Source: Entophlyctis helioformis
Taxonomy: Eukaryota > Chytridiomycota > Chytridiomycetes > Chytridiales > Chytriomycetaceae
Reading direction: 5' to 3'
Length of the DNA stretch: 64,000 nt
NCBI GenBank assembly: GCA_025526915.1
Contig: JAHLKH010000054.1
Span: 1 to 64,000 of the forward strand
The notes under the pieces are model-generated. The model searched no databases, was not told the DNA's origin, and worked only from the letters and a program-made list of their open reading frames with translations. This document shows, piece by piece, positions 56,444 through 64,000 of this stretch. Position 1 is the first letter of the stretch; each line of letters begins with the position of its first letter. The translations under genes were made by a program, and so were the position numbers.

Positions 56444-59400
56444 CTACATCGACGGCGACAGCTTGATATCGGGCTCGGATTTGGGAACGTGGGGCTCGAG
56501 CCCAACCATGCCTGCCAGCCGGCCCTCGTCCACGTCCACATCGTCGTCCATGTCATCGGCACCTGTCACACCGCCGCTCTCTCCTTCCGTGTCGTCCATC
56601 TCGCCGTTGTCGCCGTCGTCACCCTCCGCGCCATGCACGCCATGCACACCGTCGCCAGCACGCCCATCGCCCTCATCGTCCGCCACGACGTCGCTGTCGC
56701 CATACACTTCAATGATCGCCTCGCCACGCTGTCTGCGCATCTCTGTCTCGCCACGCATATGCTTCCTAAACGTATCGCCGCGCGAGTACACGCGTCCACA
56801 GTACGGACACGGCCCGTACGACTTGCGTTCATGGAGCGACTGCATGTGCCGCTGCAGGTCATGCTTGCGCACAAACGACTCGCTGCACGACGTGCATGCA
56901 AACGGCTTGACATTGAAATGCGACCGAAGGTGCGCTTCGAGGTTGTACTTGCGCGTGTACGTCTTGTTGCACTTGGTGCAGCAGAACCGCCGGGTTTCGG
57001 GCGTGAGTGCCTGCCCGTGCTCGTCGCGCTCAACAACGGTAATGGCGACGATTCCTACTGCCGCGGCTTTGGCTGCAGCTGCCGCCCGCGAGAGGGCAGT
57101 GGCTGCGTCGACGACGGCGTTGCGTTCGGATCCAGCAGACGCTGGTGGCCGGTTTGGATCGCTTTCCATGACACGGTGCTGACCATGTGGGGCGGGGATG
57201 CCACCTGCACCAAACGTGTGCGCCAACGGCTGGCTCGAATCGGTGAAAGCAGGCAGAGACGCGCTCGCTTTCCTGAGATCCAGGATGTTGTCTCTGAACT
57301 GTCGGTTGATGTCCTTGATCATTTGAAGCGACGCAACAGTCTCGGGTGTCCGGCTAGATGCTGACTTGCGCGTGTTGCCTGCGTTTCCGATGTTGCCAGT
57401 GAACGCTCTCGTGGGCTGACCTGCGGCTGCACGATCACCAACATCCACTGTCGCACTTGGAAGACCAGCAATGACCGGGGCAGGCTGGCCGGCACTGTTG
57501 AACGACGACGACTGCCCATTGAAGTTGGACGGCGCAGCAGCGTTGGGCTTGACTTGACTTGGGTTGGCTCCGGCAGGCACGCTGACAGACGGAAAGGTAG
57601 ACGCGAAGCTCGGAACGGGTGTCGATGTAGAGCCAGACAACGGCTTGGCAACGGTTGGAAATCCAGACGCAGCGTGGACCGCACCGGTGTTTGCACCAGG
57701 TAGAGCCTCAACCCTGTACAGACCAGCCGACGGCGGCGATTCGACGTCGGGCCGCAATGACGACGGCGCTGCAGAACTGCCAGACGGTCCAGATGCTGCA
57801 GCTAGCCCTCCACGTGGCGGCCCAGAAATGGGAGAGTTGGCACTGTTTGGGAATCCTTGGAACGCGTTCATGCCGGCGCGCTGTTGAAGCTGTGGGTGGT
57901 GTGGCTGGTTTGGGCGGTCGGGCGGCGAGAACGACGATGGGCGGCCGTCAACCACCGATCGAAGCCTGTTTGGCGATGATACGCCTGCCTGTTCCTGCGC
58001 GGATGTGGACCTCGCGATTGACGGTGGCGAGCCAGACACGTGCCGCTGCCCCTGTATGGGCAGCATCTGGTCCTCCATCCTTATTGAGGACGGCGACTGC
58101 TGCCGCTGGCGGTGCAACTGCGGCATGGGCGGCTGAGAGCCCAACAACGGCTGTGGGAACGGCGGAGACGGACGTCGCTGCGGGTCTTGAGGCAGTCCAA
58201 AGCCGGCATACTGCTGATGCTCTGGCCTGCCCATACCGCCTGGTGCCCAGTGGTGGGGATGCTGCATTGGTGCACGGCCGGGTCTCGGCCCTCCTTGGCC
58301 TGGAGCTGGCGTGAAGCGCATGGGGCGGCTGTTGGATGGCGGCGGTGGAAGCGACTGGAGGAACGCGTGTGGCGGCGGTTGCTGCTGGCCATACTCGTGA
58401 ACATCGTGGTGCGCCATGCCAGGATGCACGCCATGGTCGTACGGACCAGGATAGTACGGATGATGTCTGTGCCTGTGCATTGCCGCCAACGACTGGTGCA
58501 TTGGCCGAGGCTGCTGCTGCTGTGGCGGGTATTGAGATGGCGCAGAAACCGGCCGACGCTCGCCATGGCCTGCGTACAAGTGTGGATGAGGCGGCTCAGG
58601 CTGACGCGGCAGAGTGCCGCGATTGATGTATCCGTAGTCGTACTCTTCCTCATACTCCATGGCCTCGCGCTCGTTGTGCGGCGGCATGTCCTGCATGTGG
58701 TCGCCATGGTGAGCAGGGTCGCGAGGAAAGCGGCCGGGCGATCCAGAGTGCGATGCTCGTCTGCCGTAGATCTCGATCTGCTCGTATCCATAAAAGTCCC
58801 TGCATGTCGCACAGACAACGTTAGATGACGGCGATGCAAACAACAGGCTGGAAATGGCGCAAGGATCATCGACGTACTGGCTGCCATACCCATCAGGATG
58901 GGATGCATGGTGTGGTGGGCCAGCATATTGCCCGTAGTTGGGCATCCTGTGCATGTGCAGATCAGGCGGGTAGTGCTGGCCGGGCGGCATGTCTGAATAC
59001 ACCTCGTACGGGTCGTGGTGGTTCAGGTATGGGCCGTCGTCAAGGTGGTGCTGCGGTGGATGACGGTGGTGCGTAGGCGGGCCATCCAGAAGCTCGGGAG
59101 GCTGCCATTGCGCATGTCGGCCATGTGCTGCATGTTGGTGTGGGTGATGGCCGGCCTGCTGCGGATCTTGGCTGCCGTTGTCGTGTTCTTTGGCATGCTC
59201 GCTGTCGTGTTGCTGGCGATGAAGCAGCGGCCCAGGCCCAGCCAGCTGGTGTGGGTGCTGCTGCTGATGCTGCTGATGTGGCAGTGAAGAGCGCGGTGGC
59301 GGCTGCAACGGCTTGTGCGACTGCTGCGGATGTTGCTGCGAGCGCTGCGCATCGTCTGCGTGCTTTGGATGCTGCTGCTGCTGCTGCTCCTGCCTGCTGC

Positions 59401-60509
59401 TCCTGCTGCTCCTGCTGCTCCTGCTGCTCTTGGTCGGCGTGATTTTGCTCGGGCGGATCTTGGCGGTGCACGCAACGGCCGCCATAGCCAACATCGAGCG
59501 GCGGACGGGACGAAGGCGCCGCCAGCGACGACGACGGGCAGGAGGACTGCTGGTGCGCTGGTGCGCTGTCCAGCGTCTGCGCAGCGGCTGTCTCTTGCAG
59601 CGCGGCAGGCGCGGCGTCGTTCAAGGGCAATGGCTGGTCCGCGCCAGGCTCCGGCGTGCTGTGCACGGGTCGTTTCGCACCAGCCGACGGGAGCGGCACA
59701 GTTGGCGATGCCAACGTCGCCGCAGCAGCTGGTGCAGTTGGTGCAGTTGGTGCAAATGCAGCGCTATGAGGCGATGTGGGCAGCGGCGACGCCGATGACG
59801 GCGTGGCAGCCGCGACCACGGCCGTCTGGGCAAGCATCATGGCCCGCAGGCCCGCAGCAGCTTCAGCACGAGCCGCATTATCTTCTTCCAGCGACATTGT
59901 GCTGGCGGCCGTCAGTATTCGCGGCCGTTTTGGCGATGGGGCTGCTGGCGAAGAAGTCCCAGATTTGCGAGCCGCTTGGACAAACGACGGCGAGGAAGCC
60001 CAAGCCCCAAACGCTCGCCGGCTGCCCAGCAACGGATCTGGCGCTGAAGACGACGGCGGCGCTGACGCCAACGCTTGCAGATGCGTCTGGATTGGCATGC
60101 TGGGCATGGCCGACTGGCCTGCACGCTGGCCAATGTCGGACATCGATAGACGGCGGCGAGGAGCCCGAACATGACGATCGTGGTGGTCTTGGGGATCCGA
60201 GCCCTGCTGGAGCAGAGGCCGCACGTGCTGCACAGATGCTGCTATTCCAGCCGATGCCGGCACAGCTGGCTTGATGTGCCGGGCAAAGACGGCTGCAACG
60301 GCGGCTGCGATGCTGCTTTGGTACAGCCGGGGCGAGGGCGGGGGCGGGGGCGATTGCGTTTGGACGGTCGAGTCCGTTGCGTCGCTGGCGCTCGGCGACA
60401 CGGGCGTGGGCTGCTCGTGCTCGGCGGGCGCTGCCACGCACGGCATGTGCACCGGAGATGCGTCTGCGCGCAGCGCAGTGTCGGTGCCGGCAGCCGTCAC
60501 GCCGTTCAT
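56444..60509 (-). CDS. C2H2 zinc-finger protein C
   Basis: ATG is at 60507-60509. A 78-nt intron (58800-58877, CA|GTACGT to ATGCAG) is in frame. One surplus base near 59393-59394, in a CAG/GAG repeat, must be removed to join the two long frames; the protein is then 1328 residues. The N-terminal thousand residues are Pro/Gln/His/Ser-rich. Fingers lie at about residues 1150-1245: CTKCNKTYTRKYNLEAHLRSH, CTSCSESFVRKHDLQRHMQSL and CPYCGRVYSRGDTFRKHMRG. An acidic tail (VHGVHGAEGDDGDNGEMDD and on) follows. It is likely a nuclear DNA-binding regulator. It lies directly downstream of the inverted copy A', mirroring the order A then B on the left side. Confidence 0.78.
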
Positions 60510-60909
60510 TCAGGCCTTGGCGAGCAACCACGCGAGCAACCACGCAGGCTGCTTTTCCAATCACCGTCGCAGTCCGCCCTTGCCAATCTGCCACCGCCGT
60601 GCACACCAGGCACAAGCCCCGCGTCTTGCCGTGAGCTGCTGCCAACCGCACATTGGCCACTGCCTGCCCTGTGAATGGGCCTGTGCACTCCAACACCAAC
60701 GCCCACGCCCACACCCCCGTCCAGGCCCTCGCTGCTTCACCGACGAGCGCTCGGGCTCGCCACTGCTTGTCGCCTGCTGCTGCTCGCCAGCGCGGCCTGA
60801 CAGAAGCACCGACAGCGCCTGGCGGTGGTCGGCATCTCCCGACAGCCCGGCAAAGTGATCCGCCGATTTCGCAATTTTCGTGACTCAAAATTTGCGTCTA
60901 TTTCTTTCA
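60510..60909. promoter_or_regulatory. Intergenic region between C2H2 genes A' and C
   Basis: About 400 bp with no gene. It includes TGCAAATTTTGAGTCACGAA-type AT-rich sequence on the minus strand near 60870-60895, just past the end of A', and CACGCCCACGCCC-type repeats near 60690-60720. It should contain the promoter of gene C. Confidence 0.35.
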
Positions 60910-63900
60910 TTATGGCACGCCATGTGACAGGCCAAGCGACAAAGCCGGCACATCACAGGCATCGCCGACGGCCGCCTTGGCTGCAGGCGACACGGCAGGC
61001 GACTGGAACGGCGACTCGTCCTCGTCCATGCCGTCCTCGTCGTCGCTGTACTCGGGCAGCCCGCGACTCCGCCGCTCGGACCGCAGATGCTTGCGGTACG
61101 TGTCGCCGCGAGAGTATGTGCGTCCACAGTAGTCGCACGGCCCGTACGCCACGCGACTGTGCAGACAAACCACATGGCGCTGCAGATCGTGCTTGCGCAC
61201 AAAGGCTTCGGTGCAGCCTGGCGCCGTGCACTTGAACGGCTTGAGGTTGTAGTGGCCGCGCATGTGAGCCTCGAGGTTGTACTTGCGTGTGTAGGCTTTG
61301 GGACACTCCAAGCACCGGAACTTGCGCGGCTCGGTCGTCTCTCTCAACTGGGCCGTGTGGGCCGTGTGGATGGAAAAGGATGACAACAACGGGCCGTGGT
61401 TGTCGTGCGAGGCTGCACCGCCGTCGTTGCTCTGATGAGTGTCGCTGTCGTCGGCTGTGTCTGCTGCCACAGACTCGTCGTGCTCTGGTGTACGCATCGC
61501 AGACTTGACGACAGCACGGACAGGTGCTCGATGGCGAGACTTGCGGGTTCCGGATGTGCGTGGCTTGGATGCACTCGCAACAGATGCATCGACCTGTGAC
61601 TGCGATCGCTGGAGAGGCTCCGGTGACGTGGCGTGAGAAACAGCCGCACTTGACAGCGCGTCGTCGTCGTGCGATGATGCATCGCGATATGCAGAGAACG
61701 GCGACGCATCGCCAGCCTGCTCCTCGGACTTGCACTGTCCGTCTAGTTTCTGCTGCTCACGCAGCGCCGTCAGGCTGGCGTGTAGCGCCTGGAGCGACGA
61801 CGGGCCCAGCTGGTGCAACCCCTCGTCCCCAACTAGCGTCTGCGGAGTGTCCTGGCTGTCCGAGCCAGGTGGCTCTGCAAACGGAAGCGTCGGCGAGGGG
61901 AACGCAGATGTGAAGGCGGACGCGCTGGCAGACGCTGCTGCCGATGGCGCGGCTGTCGTGTCGAGGCTGTGAAAGGCTGCAACGGGCGACGACTGGGTCG
62001 ACGACTGGGTCGACATACTGCGGTGCAACGCAAAGCTGGATGGCATGAGCATGGAAGCGGTCGATGCCAGGTTGCTTGCACTGGCTGTGTGGTTGTTGGT
62101 GCTGGTGCTGGCGCTGGCGCTGCTCGGCGTGTCTGGGAATGCAATCATGTCGACTGTGAAACCGCCAGATGCCGACATGCCATAGAGAGCACTGGATGTG
62201 GTTGTGGCAGGTGCCGCTGTCGACATGACCGCCACGGACGGCAGACCGAGATGCGACGACCGTCCAGTGGGCGACGGCGGTGCCGAGAACGACGTGAGTG
62301 ACAGCGACAACGGCATACTCAGTGAGAGCGAGGGGCCGAGCGATGGCAGGTGCTGCGTGTGCGGTTGCAGTGGGAAGGATGGCTGGTGGTGTTGGTGCAG
62401 TGGCTGGTGCATGAGGCGTGGCTGGTGCACACTCAGGTGGGTCGTTGGGTCGATGGACGAGCGGCGCGATCTGACAGGCGATGTTGGTACCGATGCCGAG
62501 TTGAACGCGCCAAACGCGCCAGGCATCAGCAGCGAGGACGACGACACCGACAATGGCTGCATGGCCAATGTTGGCTGGAGTGACGGCACGGACTGCATGG
62601 ACAACGGCAGTGCCATGTTGGGAACATGCGTGTGCACATGCGGACGAGGCAGTGGAGGCAGCTGCTGCGCGTGCATCTGCGATGCCAGCTGGTCGAGCTG
62701 CGTCTGCTGCTGCTGCAGACGCAGAAACTGCTCGTTCAACTGCTGCTGGCGATGCTGCAGGTGGACTTGGATGGACAGCTGCTGTGGCGGGTGCTGTGGC
62801 GGGTGCTGGTCAAGCAGCCCATGCCCAAGATGGCCAGATGCGCGGGCTGGGAGCGGCATGAGCAAGGTGGGCATGCTGTCGACGGGCGATGTGGGAGCCG
62901 ACATGACGTTGGACAGCTTGCTCACATCCAGGCCGAGCGACAGGCCTCGGCCGTGCTGCAGATGGATGCTGCTCTGGTGTGCTGCACCCGCAGACGGCGA
63001 CGATGACAGCGACAGTGGCAATGCTTCCGTGGTCATGGCTGTCGTGGCGATCAAGTGAGCGGCACCGTCGGGTCTGTTGGCGTGCACGGGTGCGACTGCT
63101 GTGTGGTCTGCTGCAGGTGCTGCTGCATGTCCAGTGCTGGCGATGTGAGCATGAGCCCGGCAGCGACCGGAACAGCCAGCGACTCGTGCAGCGACTCTGA
63201 CGGCGATGAAGAAGAGGCCGGATCCATGCCGCCATTTACGCGGCTTGCGTCGCTGTGATCCGAACCACGTGCGTGGCCGTGCGGGTGCACTTGAGGCGCC
63301 GCTGATGGTGCAAGCGATGCGGGCTCGCCGGCCAGCTGCTGCAGGAACGAGCCGTCGGTCTGCAGGAAGAGGTTGTCGATGCCTGCCATGTCGTCTGCAG
63401 CAAGAGCTGCCGTCGGTGTGGCCGCAGCCTCGTGTGCACCGTTGCCAAAGAGCAGGCCGGCGCTGTCTGCTGCAGCGTCGCTGATGGGCATCTCGAACCA
63501 GAGCTGCTGGACCGGAAGCGGCGTTTGGCGGCGGTGCAGTCGACAGATAAATCAGAGGAGAGGAGGTGCGGGTGTCAGAGGAGAGGAGATGCGGGCGGCA
63601 GAAAGACAGAACGGCAGGCAGAAAGACAGGCAGGCAGGCAGGCAGATGCAATCACAGCAGTGCCAGCAACGGCAGGGCAGACGAGTGGTGGCAGCCTTGG
63701 TGGTGGCTGTCGCGGCAGACGCCGTTTTGGCGGCTGTCACGGCAGACGCTGTTTTGGTGCACAGCAGCAGCCTGCCGACGACCGCCAAAGAGCCCAATGA
63801 AGGCTCGACTGCCGCAGACAGGCTGTGATCTGTGTGCGGATGCACGGCTGGGCGGCAGGTACCAAGGGCGGCATCTCGCTGCAGCCCGCCAGCCAGCAAG

Positions 63901-63994
63901 ACAGACAGCAAGACAGCCAGCGGGCGGTGCAACGCACGCAGACGGCGTTTCAAGCAGCGGGTCGGGCACTTGCCTGCTCGTCGGAAGCCTGCAT
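60910..63994 (-). pseudogene. C2H2 zinc-finger gene A' (inverted copy of A) with a one-base deletion
   Basis: Exon 1 (63974-63994) and the 467-nt GC-donor intron (63507-63973) are as in gene A, and exon 2 starts at 63506. Near 63088-63090 one base is lost relative to gene A, so the frame ends after about 160 residues, before the fingers. The finger frame is open from there to TAA at 60910-60912 and could give an N-truncated product from an internal Met (about 63030), which would keep all three fingers. The last residues (LSLGLSHGVP) differ from gene A because the duplication ends at about 60943. A long open frame starting at 63651 in the finger frame is not the ancestral N-terminus. An assembly error at this base is also possible. 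Confidence 0.65.
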
Positions 63995-64000
63995 CGTGCT
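60943..64000 (-). repeat. Right arm of the large inverted duplication, open at the window end
   Basis: This is the reverse complement of 22410-25490, with scattered substitutions and small indels. It continues to the last base of the window, so its real length is unknown. The inner break is at about 60943. Confidence 0.95.

Noticed and set aside
60910..63651. A 913-codon minus-strand frame reading into the zinc fingers
   Set aside because: Its N-terminal part is an out-of-frame translation of gene A sequence plus intron (MHLPACLPVFLP), opened only by the one-base deletion. It is not the ancestral start.

Overview
This window is a gene-dense, GC-rich stretch of a eukaryotic nuclear genome, most likely from an early-diverging (zoosporic or zygomycete-grade) fungus. 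The reasons are: many short spliceosomal introns (mostly about 55-120 nt, with CTGAC/CTAAC branch-like motifs); a peroxisomal PEX6; a PdxT/SNO pyridoxal synthase subunit; a Zn-type HEM2; a FunK1-like kinase; a GPI-anchor-type wall protein; an ankyrin protein with the GHLDVVKWLHENRTEG repeat style seen in zoosporic fungi; and C2H2 factors. The species cannot be fixed from the sequence alone. No rRNA, CRISPR, phage or intact transposon was seen. Exon coordinates were built by hand from splice motifs and reading-frame phase.

Layout 1-20 kb: 3' end of a PdxT/SNO gene (+); RPS7/eS7 (-); an XRCC4-like NHEJ gene (+); PEX6 (-, 9 exons); a CLC chloride/proton antiporter with CBS domains (-, about 15 exons); an HTD2-like mitochondrial dehydratase (+); HEM2 (-, 6 exons); and an AIG1/septin-like GTPase with a coiled-coil tail (+), which has a TATA box and five GTGATATGAC elements upstream. 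A hypothetical Ala-rich protein follows.

Layout 20-42 kb: a mitochondrial PPR-like protein (-); two tandem C2H2 zinc-finger genes (A and B, +); an ABCC full transporter (+); a DUF952 gene running into a P-loop-kinase-like tail that lacks its P-loop (-); an ABCG half transporter (+) with GC-rich promoter repeats; a degenerate region; a kinase with an N-terminal ubiquitin-like/Crinkler-header-like segment (-); and a membrane protein (-).

Layout 42-64 kb: tRNA-Gly(GCC); an F-box/ankyrin protein (-); a hypothetical protein with a 234-bp tandem repeat (+); a GPI-type acidic wall protein (-); a very long, N-myristoylation-motif protein with a disordered tail (+); an NmrA-like reductase (-); and two more C2H2 genes (C and A', -). 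A' is a nearly identical inverted copy of A, and it runs off the window end.

Three features stand out across the window. First, an inverted segmental duplication over 3 kb long, about 35 kb apart, gives a mirrored pair of two-gene C2H2 clusters. Second, GC-AG introns are unusually frequent (five loci, one of them duplicated). Third, there is a series of apparent single-base frameshifts, nearly all losses and most in or beside short homopolymers. These are best read as assembly errors until checked, but they break several otherwise intact genes.
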